This document shows, piece after piece, positions 8,535 through 17,307 of a stretch of DNA of 32,314 nt. Source of the DNA: Fimenecus sp964527585. Its GTDB lineage: Bacteria; Bacillota; Clostridia; Oscillospirales; Acutalibacteraceae. Location of the stretch: positions 1-32,314 of the forward strand of contig CAZGPE010000017.1 in assembly GCA_964527585.1 (NCBI GenBank). Reading direction: 5' to 3'. The translations under genes and the position numbers were made by a program. The stretch's first letter is position 1. The number at the start of each line of letters is the position of its first letter. Below the pieces are notes generated by a model. The model saw nothing but the letters and a program-made list of their open reading frames with translations, did not search any database and was not told the origin of the DNA.

Positions 8535-9670
8535 CTCATAACGCTTTCTCTTGCGAATTTATCAATTTCAATAATATCGTCGTATGTATATTCATCGTAA
8601 CACGGAGTGTTTTCAAGCACTTTTTCGACTTTATCGGCAATATCCGAAAAGCCTATTTCACCTCTGCGGAACATTAAATTAGCCTGCTCGTTTGCGGAAT
8701 TTACCGCAGCAGGATACAATCCGCCCATATTTATTGCTTTCCTACAAAGATTTATGCATCTGAAAGTCTCGTAATCCGGCTCGAAAAATGTCAGTTTTCC
8801 GATTTGCGAAAGGCTGAGTTCACCGACCGGCGATTCAAATCTTTCGGGATATGTCAAAGCATACTGTATCGGTATTCTCATATCCGGAAGTCCGAGTTGT
8901 GCGATAACGGAATTATCGGTATATTCAACCGCAGAATGAACAATGCTCTCTCTATGCACGACAATATCTATATCATCCGGCTTTACGCCGAACAGCCAAA
9001 CAGCCTCGATCAGTTCAAGTCCTTTGTTCATCATCGTTGCCGAATCAACGGTAATTTTCGCTCCCATAGACCAATTCGGATGCTTAAGTGCATCTTCAAC
9101 GGTAACCGATTTGAGTTCTTCAGCCGTTTTGTTGAAAAAAGGTCCGCCGGAAGCGGTCAAGATTATTTTTTTCAAAGCTTTATTCGTAGGTTTCCCCTGC
9201 AAGCACTGAAATATTGCGGAATGTTCAGAATCAACAGGCAAAATGTCAACATTATATTCTTTTGCCATACCCATCACAAGCCGACCGCCCTCAACCAGCG
9301 TTTCCTTGTTTGCAAGTGCGATTTTCTTCTTTGCCTTGATTGCGGTAAGCGTAGGCTTAAGCCCCGCCATTCCCACAACGGAATTTAATACTGTATCCGC
9401 ACTTTGTATTGCGGCACATTCGCATACGCCGTCGATTCCCGAAAGGACTTTTATATTTGTATCATTAAGCCTGAGTTTAAGCTCGGATGCGGCTTTTTCA
9501 TCAACCAAAGCGACTTTTTCCGGCATAAACTCACGGGACTGCTTTTCTATTTCATCAACACTTGAAAAAGCAGTTAAAGCCTTGACGCCGTAACCGCATT
9601 TGCGACACACATCAAGACTTTGCTTTCCTATTGAACCGGTAGATCCTAAAATTGCTATATTATTACTCAT
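8531..9670 (-). CDS. dxr: 1-deoxy-D-xylulose 5-phosphate reductoisomerase
   Basis: 379 residues. It makes methylerythritol 4-phosphate from DXP with NADPH, the committed MEP-pathway step. The N-terminal NADPH loop is GSTGSIG at 9-15. ALANKETLVEGG and the metal-binding VDSEHSAIFQ are conserved, as are ASGGPF and HPNWSMGAKITVDSATMMNKGLE-type segments of the catalytic domain. The start ATG overlaps the cdsA stop by one base (TGATG), and its own stop overlaps the rseP start, so the three genes are tightly coupled. Confidence 0.98.
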   Translation of the reverse strand: MSNNIAILGSTGSIGKQSLDVCRKCGYGVKALTAFSSVDEIEKQSREFMPEKVALVDEKAASELKLRLNDTNIKVLSGIDGVCECAAIQSADTVLNSVVGMAGLKPTLTAIKAKKKIALANKETLVEGGRLVMGMAKEYNVDILPVDSEHSAIFQCLQGKPTNKALKKIILTASGGPFFNKTAEELKSVTVEDALKHPNWSMGAKITVDSATMMNKGLELIEAVWLFGVKPDDIDIVVHRESIVHSAVEYTDNSVIAQLGLPDMRIPIQYALTYPERFESPVGELSLSQIGKLTFFEPDYETFRCINLCRKAINMGGLYPAAVNSANEQANLMFRRGEIGFSDIADKVEKVLENTPCYDEYTYDDIIEIDKFARESVMR

Positions 9671-10533
9671 CAGAACACTATCCCATAAACAGTAATAAAC
9701 GCATAAAGCGTTGCAAGAACAAATAATCCGGAATCAAATCTATCCATAACACCGCCGTGTCCGGGCAAAATGTTTCCGAAATCCTTAACACCGAAATTAC
9801 GCTTAATTACGGAAGCAGTGAGATCTCCGCACATTCCGACAACGGCAAGTACAGCCGAAACGGCAATAACCCATCCGTAACCGAGTGTATGTACCGTGAA
9901 AAAGCACTTATCGAAAACCGTAAAGAGTATAACTTCGCTGATAACCGAACCGACAAGTCCGCCGATTGCTCCCTCGATTGTTTTTTTGGGGCTTATTTTC
10001 GGGCACATTTTATGTTTTCCGAAAAATCTTCCCGAAAAATAAGCAAATGTATCTGTCAGCCATGCCGCAAACAATCCGAAAATAATAAAGAACAAATCAT
10101 AATATGAATCGAACTTTTCCGGATATGCCGTGCTGACATCATTTAAGAAAATCAGCGTTGAAAATCCCCAAGGAACAAATGTTGTTGCTATAATTACGGA
10201 AGCGACTTCTTCGAATTTAGTGTTTTCGAAATCCGTAAGCATAAGCATAAACAGAAGAACGCTGTATATTACTACTACCGCAGTTACCGGTATTTCGATT
10301 CCGAGTTGTGAAAGTTCCGCAGAATATTCATAATAAATCGGAACAAATCCCGAAAATACAAGGCTTACAATATATATAGCCTTATTTTTTACCCCTATAA
10401 CCTTTTCGATTTCCCTTGCGGCCATTACGGTAAGAACCGCCAACACCACGCTCAGCGCCGGTGTATCACGGAAAATAATAATAACGACTGCAAACAGTGA
10501 TGCAAGCAACCCGAACACAGTTCTCTTAAGCAT
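9670..10533 (-). CDS. cdsA: Phosphatidate cytidylyltransferase
   Basis: 287 residues. Integral membrane enzyme making CDP-diacylglycerol from phosphatidic acid and CTP for phospholipid synthesis. About eight hydrophobic segments are visible. The family signature near the C-terminus reads LPGHGGVMDRFDS, with the Asp residues that bind metal. SPKKTIEGAIGGLVGS is the other typical conserved stretch. The ATG at 10533 has an AAGGG site nine bases upstream. It lies 26 bp after uppS and overlaps dxr by one base. Confidence 0.96.
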   Translation of the reverse strand: MLKRTVFGLLASLFAVVIIIFRDTPALSVVLAVLTVMAAREIEKVIGVKNKAIYIVSLVFSGFVPIYYEYSAELSQLGIEIPVTAVVVIYSVLLFMLMLTDFENTKFEEVASVIIATTFVPWGFSTLIFLNDVSTAYPEKFDSYYDLFFIIFGLFAAWLTDTFAYFSGRFFGKHKMCPKISPKKTIEGAIGGLVGSVISEVILFTVFDKCFFTVHTLGYGWVIAVSAVLAVVGMCGDLTASVIKRNFGVKDFGNILPGHGGVMDRFDSGLFVLATLYAFITVYGIVF

Positions 10534-10559
10534 ATAAATTCACCCTTATCCAAAGAATA

Positions 10560-11294
10560 TCATATTCCGCCGAATCTGCGGTTTCTCTTTTCGAAATTAC
10601 GAAGCGCCTCTATTAAATCGTCTTGCGTAAAATCGGGCCAAAGCACATCCGACGACCAAAACTCAGCATACGCCGACTGCCAAAGCAAAAAATTTGAAAG
10701 CCTTTTTTCTCCGCTGGGGCGTATAATCAAATCCGGATCCGGCATTCCCGCCGTATAAAGATGGTCGGAAATCATATCTTCGGTTATATCGTCGGGTTTT
10801 AACTTCCCTTTTTTGACCTGAGTTGCAAGTTCTTTTACCGAGTTGACAATTTCCTGCCTACCTCCGTAGTTAACTGCAATATTAAGATAAACTTTGGTCT
10901 TATCTTTTGTTATTTTTTCGCTGTATTTCATCATTGCAAGAATATCTTTGGGCATTCCCCTCTTGTCTCCGATGAAATTCACCTGAATTCCTTTTTCTTC
11001 GTTTTCCGCCTTACGCTCGTCAAGTTCTTTCAGATATTCTCTGAAAAGATCCATTATCGCAGAAACTTCTTCGGCAGGCCGCTTCCAGTTTTCAGTTGAA
11101 AAAGCGTAGAAAGTAAGGTATTTAATTCCGAGATCTCCTGCGAACTCACCGATTTTACGAAAAGTTTTCGCACCTTCGATATGTCCTTTGTATCTCGGCA
11201 AGCCTCTTTCTTTCGCCCATCTGCCGTTACCGTCCATTATAAAACCGATATGTTGCGGCAGCACCTCAAAAGTCGGTAAACTGTTTTTATCCAT
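10560..11294 (-). CDS. uppS: Undecaprenyl diphosphate synthase (cis-prenyltransferase)
   Basis: 244 residues. It condenses isopentenyl diphosphate onto farnesyl diphosphate to give the C55 lipid carrier for peptidoglycan and other wall polymers. The catalytic D21 is in IMDGNGRWAKERG. YLTFYAFSTENWKRP, NYGGRQEIV and RPSGEKRLSNFLLWQ are all classic family motifs. Start: ATG at 11294 with an AAAGG site upstream. It is separated from frr by 52 bp without a visible terminator. Confidence 0.98.
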   Translation of the reverse strand: MDKNSLPTFEVLPQHIGFIMDGNGRWAKERGLPRYKGHIEGAKTFRKIGEFAGDLGIKYLTFYAFSTENWKRPAEEVSAIMDLFREYLKELDERKAENEEKGIQVNFIGDKRGMPKDILAMMKYSEKITKDKTKVYLNIAVNYGGRQEIVNSVKELATQVKKGKLKPDDITEDMISDHLYTAGMPDPDLIIRPSGEKRLSNFLLWQSAYAEFWSSDVLWPDFTQDDLIEALRNFEKRNRRFGGI

Positions 11295-11346
11295 AATTTG
11301 CCATTACCTTTCGACATAAATCAATGTAAGAGCTGAAAAAAGAATG

Positions 11347-11901
11347 TCAGATTTCCATAATATCCTTTTCTTTTTTCGAAGCAAGTTCATCAGCTTCCTT
11401 AACAAACTTGTCGGTAATTTTCTGAACTTTTTCTTCCGCATTGCGAAGATCGTCCTCGGTGATAACGCTCTCTTTTTTCATCTTCTTAAGTTTTTCGATT
11501 GCATCTCTGCGGATTGAACGGATTGCGACTTTACATTCTTCCGCATATTTGCTTACATCTTTACAGAGAAGTTTTCTCTTTTCTTCGGTAAGCGGGGGAA
11601 ATGCAAGTCTGATAACCTTACCGTCGTTTGTCGGATTTATACCGAGATCCGATGTCTGAATAGCCTTTTCAATCGGCTTGAGAGTTGTAACATCCCACGG
11701 CTGAATAATAAGAATTTTACCTTCCTGAACCGAAATCGCAGCCATTTGCTGAATCGGTGTCGGTACGCCGTAATAGTCAACCATAATTTTATCCAAAACA
11801 GCGGCAGACGCTCTGCCTACTCTCATTGAAACAAATTCATTGTGAAGCGATTTAAGGGATTTCTCCATTTTTTCCGTTGCTAAATTAAATACTTCTTGCA
11901 T
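11347..11901 (-). CDS. frr: Ribosome recycling factor
   Basis: 184 residues, the normal length. With EF-G it splits post-termination ribosomes. The three-helix bundle and hinge sequences are clear: RVGRASAAVLDKIMVDYYG, TPIQQMAAISV, LLIQPWD-like and the basic VAIRSIRRDAIEKLKK helix. The ATG at 11901 has a GGAGGA site eight bases upstream. It is located between pyrH and uppS, the order seen widely in bacteria. Confidence 0.98.
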   Translation of the reverse strand: MQEVFNLATEKMEKSLKSLHNEFVSMRVGRASAAVLDKIMVDYYGVPTPIQQMAAISVQEGKILIIQPWDVTTLKPIEKAIQTSDLGINPTNDGKVIRLAFPPLTEEKRKLLCKDVSKYAEECKVAIRSIRRDAIEKLKKMKKESVITEDDLRNAEEKVQKITDKFVKEADELASKKEKDIMEI

Positions 11902-11922
11902 AATATATGTCCTCCAAATAAA

Positions 11923-12627
11923 TTATTTTACTAATGTACCCACATTTTCGCCGTTGACAGCACGAAGAATGTTTTCCGGGTCTTCAAGGTTGAATACAAG
12001 TATCGGTATGTTATTATCTCTGCAAAGCGATGCCGCCGTGCTGTCCATAACGGCAAGACCTTTGTTAAGCACTTCGCTGTGAGAAAGCGTATCGTATTTT
12101 ACGGCATCCGAATACTTATTCGGGTCCTTATCGTAAACTCCGTCAACATTGGTAGCCTTAAGAATTACATCCGCACCGATTTCAGCCGCACGAAGCGCCG
12201 CCGTAGTGTCGGTTGAAAAAAACGGACTTCCGGTTCCGCAACCGAAAATAACTACTTTTCCGCTTTCGAGATGTCTTACGGCATTGTCTCTTACAAACGG
12301 TTCGGCAATACGGTTCATATCAATTGCCGTCATAACTCTTGTCGGAACGCCCTTCTGCTCGAGAGTGTCCGCAAGCGCCAAGGAATTCATAACCGTAGCA
12401 AGCATACCGATATGATCGGCTCTTGTTCTGTCCATACTTCCGCTTGAACGGCCTCTCCAGAAATTGCCTCCGCCGACAACAAGTCCGATTTCAACGCCGG
12501 TAAGCACACATTTTTTTACCCAATCGCAAACCGAATTGATAACTTCGAAATCAAAGCCGTGTCCTTGCTCTCCGGCAAGCACTTCACCGCTTAATTTCAA
12601 AAGAATTCTTTTATAAACAGGTTCCAT
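11923..12627 (-). CDS. pyrH: Uridylate kinase
   Basis: 234 residues from the start used here. Hexameric bacterial UMP kinase of the amino-acid-kinase fold, making UDP for nucleotide and wall-sugar synthesis. KRILLKLSGEVLAG at the N-terminus, GLVVGGGNFWRGR, DHIGMLATVMNSLAL and ATNVDGVYDKDP are all characteristic. The frame extends seven codons further upstream to 12648, but the ATG at 12627 has a perfect GGAGG site seven bases before it, and that site would lie inside the longer version. It is the first gene of the operon; rpsB and tsf, which precede pyrH in many bacteria, are not upstream here. Confidence 0.97.
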   Translation of the reverse strand: MEPVYKRILLKLSGEVLAGEQGHGFDFEVINSVCDWVKKCVLTGVEIGLVVGGGNFWRGRSSGSMDRTRADHIGMLATVMNSLALADTLEQKGVPTRVMTAIDMNRIAEPFVRDNAVRHLESGKVVIFGCGTGSPFFSTDTTAALRAAEIGADVILKATNVDGVYDKDPNKYSDAVKYDTLSHSEVLNKGLAVMDSTAASLCRDNNIPILVFNLEDPENILRAVNGENVGTLVK

Positions 12628-12662
12628 TCCAAATCCTCCGAAACGCATAAATTTACATATAT

Positions 12663-12691
12663 ATTTTATCGTAAATCACTGCCTATGTAAA
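12663..12691 (-). promoter_or_regulatory. Sigma-A promoter of the pyrH operon
   Basis: Minus strand: -35 TTTACA (12691-12686), 17-bp spacer, -10 TAAAAT (12668-12663). Each hexamer matches the consensus at five of six positions. The predicted transcript start is near 12656, about 30 bases before the pyrH ATG. It is back to back with the promoter of the plus-strand kinase gene. Confidence 0.75.
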
Positions 12692-12751
12692 GAACTATTT
12701 TATAATAAGACGATATAACTTAAGCACAATATTTCGGCAAATTATCCTTTG

Positions 12752-12780
12752 TTGACTAAAATGTAAAAACATAATATAAT
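12752..12780 (+). promoter_or_regulatory. Sigma-A promoter of the kinase/GH35 operon
   Basis: -35 TTGACT (12752-12757), 17-bp spacer, perfect -10 TATAAT (12775-12780). Transcription would start near 12787. That makes the in-frame ATG at 12784 unusable and supports a downstream start. No operator-like repeat or cre-like site is obvious around it. Confidence 0.8.
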
Positions 12781-12819
12781 TATATGGATTATTATTTTAT
12801 GTTTGGGGATTATGACTGT

Positions 12820-13935
12820 ATGGAAACACCTTTTGATCTTGATTTTATTATCCGTTCATTCAATCTGAACGGAAAATTTATCGGTTTCAAACTGAAAAAC
12901 GACGGACATATCAATTCAACTTATCTTATTGAATTCGAAAACGCAAACGGAGAACGAAATAAATACACTCTCCAAAAAATCAATACCTATGTTTTCAAAG
13001 ATGCAAACAAGTTGATGTCCAACATTGTCGGAATTACTTCGCACATCGAAAACAAACTTTCCGACAACGCCTCAAATTCCGAAATGAAAGTTCTTTCGTT
13101 TTTAAGCACAACCGACGGTAAATATTTTACCGTTGACAAAAACGGAGACTGCTGGAGATGTTACAACTACATTGACAATGTTTATACCTGTAACACCATT
13201 GACTCCCCCGATGTTTTTTACAACGCAGGGAAGTCGTTCGGAAACTTTCAAAATCTCCTTTCGGATTATCCGATAGACAGTTTGTTTGAAACAATTCCGA
13301 AATTCCACGACACTTTTTCCCGTTTTAACGATTTCCTCGCTTCTGTGGAAAAAGATGCCGTAAACCGTGCCGAAAATGTTAAAGATGAAATCAATTTTGT
13401 TCTCGAACGGGAAGCCGATACTAAAATTCTTCTCGCACTTCTCGAAAAAGGAGAGCTTCCGTTAAGAGTTACACATAACGACACAAAACTCAACAACATC
13501 CTTTTCGATGAAAATACGGATGAAGGAATTTGCATAATAGACCTTGATACCGTTATGCCCGGCCTTTCGCTCTACGATTTCGGAGACAGTATCCGTTTCG
13601 GCGCAAACACCGCAAGCGAAGACGAAAAAGACCTTGACAAAGTTTCTCTTGATCTCGAACTTTACAAAGCTTACACCGAAGGCTATCTTGCTTCGGCAAA
13701 GAACAGTCTTACCGAAAAAGAAATATTCTATCTTCCGTTTTCGGCAAAACTTATGACATTTGAATGCGGAATGAGGTTCTTGGCTGATTATCTTGACGGC
13801 GATGTTTACTTCAAAACCGATTATCCCGAACACAATCTCGTCAGAGCACGCAACCAATTCAAATTAGTTGCCGACATCGAAAGCAAATATGCGCAAATGC
13901 AAAAGATTACCGCCGATGCAGTGCTTGGAGAATAG
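12820..13935 (+). CDS. Phosphotransferase of the APH/choline-kinase fold, N-acetylhexosamine 1-kinase-like
   Basis: 371 residues from ATG 12820. An earlier in-frame ATG at 12784 falls on the predicted transcription start, and GGGGA at 12805-12809 fits 12820. The kinase motif is RVTHNDTKLNN (H219, D221 catalytic base, N226), followed by IIDLDTVMPGLSLYDFGD with the metal-binding Asp (D241/D243). The N-terminal segment NDGHINSTYLIEF and LQKINTYVFKDANKLMSNI resembles NahK/LnpB, the N-acetylhexosamine 1-kinase of the bifidobacterial lacto-N-biose pathway, rather than antibiotic kinases. Substrate is inferred, not shown. The stop lies one base before the GH35 start, so the two genes form an operon. 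Joint use on Gal-HexNAc glycans would make sense. Confidence 0.8.
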   Translation: METPFDLDFIIRSFNLNGKFIGFKLKNDGHINSTYLIEFENANGERNKYTLQKINTYVFKDANKLMSNIVGITSHIENKLSDNASNSEMKVLSFLSTTDGKYFTVDKNGDCWRCYNYIDNVYTCNTIDSPDVFYNAGKSFGNFQNLLSDYPIDSLFETIPKFHDTFSRFNDFLASVEKDAVNRAENVKDEINFVLEREADTKILLALLEKGELPLRVTHNDTKLNNILFDENTDEGICIIDLDTVMPGLSLYDFGDSIRFGANTASEDEKDLDKVSLDLELYKAYTEGYLASAKNSLTEKEIFYLPFSAKLMTFECGMRFLADYLDGDVYFKTDYPEHNLVRARNQFKLVADIESKYAQMQKITADAVLGE

Positions 13936-13936
13936 T

Positions 13937-15703
13937 ATGCTTGAAATAAAAGATAACAGATTTTATATGAACGGCGAACCGTTCGACATATATTCGGGAG
14001 CAATGCATTATTTCCGCACAGTTCCGGAATACTGGGAAGACCGCCTTATCAAGCTTAAAAAAGCGGGCTTCAACACCGTTGAAACCTATGTTTGTTGGAA
14101 TCTTCACGAAAAAGCGCCGAACAAATTCGACTTTTCGGGAATTCTCGATATTGAAAAATTTCTCGACACAGCACAAAAGGTCGGTTTGTATGCAATCGTG
14201 CGTCCCGGCCCGTATATCTGTGCCGAATGGGATTTCGGCGGACTTCCGGCATGGCTTCTCAAAGACAAAAATATGCAAATTCGCTGTATGTATCCCGATT
14301 TCATCAAATGCATAGACCGTTTTTACAAAGAACTTCTTAAAAGACTTGTTGCGCATCTTCAGTCAAACGGCGGAAACATAATCGCAATGCAAGTCGAAAA
14401 CGAATACGGATCATACGGAAACGATAAAGAATATCTTGCGTATATCGAAACGCTAACCCGAAACTGCGGTATCGACTGTATGCTTTTCACTTCCGACAGT
14501 AACGACTGCAATATGATTTCAGGCGGTTCGCTTAATCACATATTCAAAGTCCTCAATTTCGGCTCACATTCGAGAACTGCTTTTGATGCTCTTGAAGGAT
14601 TTGAAAACAACGGGCCTAAAATGTGCGGAGAATTTTGGTGCGGTTGGTTTGACCATTGGAGAGGTAATCATCACACAAGAAATTCCCTTGAAATTGTCGA
14701 TGAGATAAACGGATTTACAGAAAACAACGCAAGTTTCAATATGTATATGTTCCATGGCGGAACAAATTTCGGGTTTACCGCCGGAGCGAATCACAATCCG
14801 AACCGCCCTTACGAGCCGACAATCACAAGTTACGATTACTGTGCTATGCTCACCGAATGGGGCGATTACACTCCCGCTTATTATGCGGTAAGAGATTTGC
14901 TTTGTAAAAAGCAGGGGATTTGCACAGGTGAACTTCCGCCCTCTCCCAAACTTCAAAACATCGGTAAAGTCGAACTTACTCAAAGCGCCTCTTTGCTTAA
15001 AAATCTTGATAACATCGGAACTCGCCATCATTCGCCCGTTCCCGAAGGGATGGAATATTTCGGTCAGAATTTCGGCTTGATATATTATGAAACCGTTCTC
15101 AGCGGAAAATACAATTCCGCACAGATGGCCGTTAAAAATGTCCACGATTTTGCTGAAGTTTATCTTGATGAAGAGCACACCGCAAGCATCGACAGAACGC
15201 TTTATACTCTTGAAAAAACCGATCCGCAATATCAAAGCGAAACCTTTACCGTGCCCGCATTTTCAGGTGAAAAGAAAATCGGTGTTCTCGTAGATACAAT
15301 GGGCCGTGTCAATTACGGAGAAAATATGCTTGACCGTAAAGGAATAAGCGACATATACATCGGTATTCAACGGCTTATGAATTATGATATTTGGACTTTA
15401 CCTTTCGATAACCTCGAAAATCTCGATTTTCGCTTAAGTGCCGAAAAGTCCGAACCGTCTTTTCTTAAAGGAACTTTCAAAGTCTCTGCCGACGGCGACT
15501 GCTTTGTTCACCTTGACGGATTTAACCGTGGATGCGTTTTCGTAAACGGATTTAATCTCGGCAGATTTTGGAATGTAGGGCCTCAAAAATCCCTCTATAT
15601 TCCCGCCCCCGTTCTTAAAGACGAAAATGAAATTATCGTGTTCAACATCGGCGGATATGAACAGCCCTTTGTCGAAATCACCGATAAACACGATTTAGGT
15701 TAA
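13937..15703 (+). CDS. GH35 family beta-galactosidase, intracellular
   Basis: 588 residues. The start at 13937 has a GGAG site six bases upstream; a longer frame back to 13868 lies inside the kinase gene and is not used. Catalytic TIM barrel first: RPGPYICAEWDFGGLPAWL, then the acid/base E156 in MQVENEYGSYG and the nucleophile E232 in CGEFWCGWFDHW, then MYMFHGGTNFGF. C-terminal beta-sandwich domains follow, with FVNGFNLGRFWNVGPQ. There is no signal peptide, so it probably acts on imported oligosaccharides, removing terminal beta-linked galactose (GH35 often prefers beta-1,3 links). It is coupled to the HexNAc-kinase-like gene and ends at a bidirectional terminator. No transporter or LNB phosphorylase is in the window. 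Confidence 0.93.
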   Translation: MLEIKDNRFYMNGEPFDIYSGAMHYFRTVPEYWEDRLIKLKKAGFNTVETYVCWNLHEKAPNKFDFSGILDIEKFLDTAQKVGLYAIVRPGPYICAEWDFGGLPAWLLKDKNMQIRCMYPDFIKCIDRFYKELLKRLVAHLQSNGGNIIAMQVENEYGSYGNDKEYLAYIETLTRNCGIDCMLFTSDSNDCNMISGGSLNHIFKVLNFGSHSRTAFDALEGFENNGPKMCGEFWCGWFDHWRGNHHTRNSLEIVDEINGFTENNASFNMYMFHGGTNFGFTAGANHNPNRPYEPTITSYDYCAMLTEWGDYTPAYYAVRDLLCKKQGICTGELPPSPKLQNIGKVELTQSASLLKNLDNIGTRHHSPVPEGMEYFGQNFGLIYYETVLSGKYNSAQMAVKNVHDFAEVYLDEEHTASIDRTLYTLEKTDPQYQSETFTVPAFSGEKKIGVLVDTMGRVNYGENMLDRKGISDIYIGIQRLMNYDIWTLPFDNLENLDFRLSAEKSEPSFLKGTFKVSADGDCFVHLDGFNRGCVFVNGFNLGRFWNVGPQKSLYIPAPVLKDENEIIVFNIGGYEQPFVEITDKHDLG

Positions 15704-15711
15704 CAGTTTAT

Positions 15712-15747
15712 AAAAAAATCACCCGACTCTCTTCAGTCGGGTGATTT
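15712..15747. terminator. Bidirectional terminator between GH35 and the glycosyltransferase operon
   Basis: A 13-bp perfect stem (15716-15728 with 15735-15747) with a 6-nt loop, flanked by an A-run on the left and a T-run on the right. It therefore works for both convergent transcripts. The glycosyltransferase stop codon (15748-15750) directly abuts it. Confidence 0.93.
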
Positions 15748-16512
15748 TTAATTGTTTTCTTTTCTTTTTTTGAAATATTTGAACATTGAAGAAATATGCA
15801 CAAGTATAAGTTTAAGATTTTTCGAACTGCCGCCTTCCCAATTATGTACCGCCGACATTTGAGGATTGAAAACGGTTTTTCCGAGTTTTGAAAGCCGTTC
15901 GGTTAAATCCGCATCTTCCAAATACATAAAAAATCTCTCATCAAATCCGCCGACTTTTTTGAAACATTCTGTTCTCATTACCATAAAGCAACCCGTACAG
16001 AATTCGATTTCTGTCGGTTCTGTCATATCGGCGTTTTTCATTGTATATTCGTTTCTTATCGGTTCCAATGCTTTTATATACTTTGAAAGACGGCCTAAAA
16101 TCATATACTTTGCAGTCGGCTTGCGCTTAGGTAAATCCTGAACTGTTCCGTCCGGATTAAGAATTTTCGGAGTAACAAGCACAACATCGCCGTTTTCTTT
16201 CAAATATCCGACAAGTTCACTCAGTACATCGTTTTTCAATTCAATATCGGGATTGATTACCGCATGAAAATCCGACTCTACGCCGAGCATTTTGTTGTGT
16301 CCGTATCCGAAGCCTTTATTTCCGCCTGTTTGAATTATCTTGACACTCGGAAACTCTTTTTTCACAATTTCGAGAGTTTTATCTGTTGAAGCGTTATCGA
16401 CAACGGTTATTTCATATTCTACGGACTTAGTATTTTCAATTATACTTTTAAGTAATCTTGCGATTTCTTTTTCGTTGTTATAGGTTACAACGGAAACGGA
16501 AAGTTCCGCCAT
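15748..16512 (-). CDS. GT2 glycosyltransferase, rhamnosyltransferase-like
   Basis: 254 residues. The frame can start at GTG 16527, overlapping the preceding gene, but ATG 16512 has a GGAGAGG site close upstream and is preferred. A GT-A fold is apparent: VSVVTYNNEKEI at the N-terminus, ITVVDNASTDKT, the metal-binding NPDIEL in the DxD position, and CTGCFMVMRTECFKKVGGFDERFFMYLEDADLTERL-type acceptor region, as in WbbL-like rhamnosyltransferases. There is no transmembrane segment. As the last gene of the LCP-rfb operon it probably adds a sugar, perhaps rhamnose, to a lipid-linked wall glycan. The exact donor and linkage cannot be read from sequence. Confidence 0.88.
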   Translation of the reverse strand: MAELSVSVVTYNNEKEIARLLKSIIENTKSVEYEITVVDNASTDKTLEIVKKEFPSVKIIQTGGNKGFGYGHNKMLGVESDFHAVINPDIELKNDVLSELVGYLKENGDVVLVTPKILNPDGTVQDLPKRKPTAKYMILGRLSKYIKALEPIRNEYTMKNADMTEPTEIEFCTGCFMVMRTECFKKVGGFDERFFMYLEDADLTERLSKLGKTVFNPQMSAVHNWEGGSSKNLKLILVHISSMFKYFKKRKENN

Positions 16513-16523
16513 TTTACCTCTCC

Positions 16524-17306
16524 TCACTTGAGTATCGAACGCAACGGTCCGATAAAGTTTATATTTATAAATCTTTTCACAATACAGATAAGCCCTTTTA
16601 TACGGTTACTTATTCCGCCGGCTTGCTTGCAAAAAAGCATATAGTCTTTCTTAAATCCCGAAAATCTGCGCCTTGACGCTTTAATATCGGAAAAATCGTT
16701 TGCAGAAAAAGATTGGTTTAATTCTATAGATTTTGCAACGGAGATTTTTCTTCCCCGCTTTTTCATATCCGAAATAAACTTATGGTCGATAAAATCCAAA
16801 AAGTAATTTTCATCATATCGGTAATTGTCAAACACCGCTGTTTTAACAGCCATACCGCTGTTAATTCCGGATATGTTTTTCTCTGTCAGTTCGTCCAAAG
16901 ACGAAACTGCGCTGACAATGACCGAATTTATTTTGCACGGAGACATATATCCTTTTCGGTCGTAAACAATCGGAAGAAGTATATCCGACTGCGTTTGTAA
17001 GCATTCGTTTTCAAGCAATTCAAAATAATTGTCGGGTAAAGCCGTGTCATCATCGAAGAAGCATATATATCCTTCTTTTCCGCCGATTTCTTCGACGGCT
17101 CTGTTATAAGCTTTCGCCAAGCCGTAATTTCCACCCATGGAAATAACACGGACTTTTTCGCTTCGAAAATCCGCATTTGCAAAATCTTCGGTACTGTTAT
17201 CGCAAACAATAATTTCGGCATCGGTATTTTTCAGCGCCGAAAAAGTCAAACTGTCGGAAAGGTTTTTATTGTAAATTACCATTACGGCAAAAAATTTCAT
17301 TTTCAT
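16524..17306 (-). CDS. GT2 glycosyltransferase
   Basis: 260 residues. The N-terminus AVMVIYNKNLSDSLTF followed by AEIIVCDNSTEDF and MGGNYGLAKAYNRAVEE fits family 2. The metal site is FFDDDTALP. The middle has INSGMAVKTAVFD and ENYFLDFIDHKF, which resemble rhamnosyltransferases of the RfbF/WsaF kind. There is no good ribosome binding site at 17306; the gene begins one base after the neighbour's stop, and ATG 17300 is an equally plausible start, so translation is likely coupled. Its stop overlaps the possible GTG start of the next gene. Substrate unknown. Confidence 0.83.
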   Translation of the reverse strand: MKMKFFAVMVIYNKNLSDSLTFSALKNTDAEIIVCDNSTEDFANADFRSEKVRVISMGGNYGLAKAYNRAVEEIGGKEGYICFFDDDTALPDNYFELLENECLQTQSDILLPIVYDRKGYMSPCKINSVIVSAVSSLDELTEKNISGINSGMAVKTAVFDNYRYDENYFLDFIDHKFISDMKKRGRKISVAKSIELNQSFSANDFSDIKASRRRFSGFKKDYMLFCKQAGGISNRIKGLICIVKRFININFIGPLRSILK

Positions 17307-17307
17307 A

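Noticed and set aside
12784..12819. Upstream ATG extending the kinase gene by 12 codons
   Set aside because: It sits three bases after the -10 hexamer, at or before the likely transcription start, and has no ribosome binding site. ATG 12820 is preferred.
14564..15235. A 223-codon minus-strand open frame
   Set aside because: Antisense to the GH35 gene; its composition is that of a reverse-frame shadow, with no family features.
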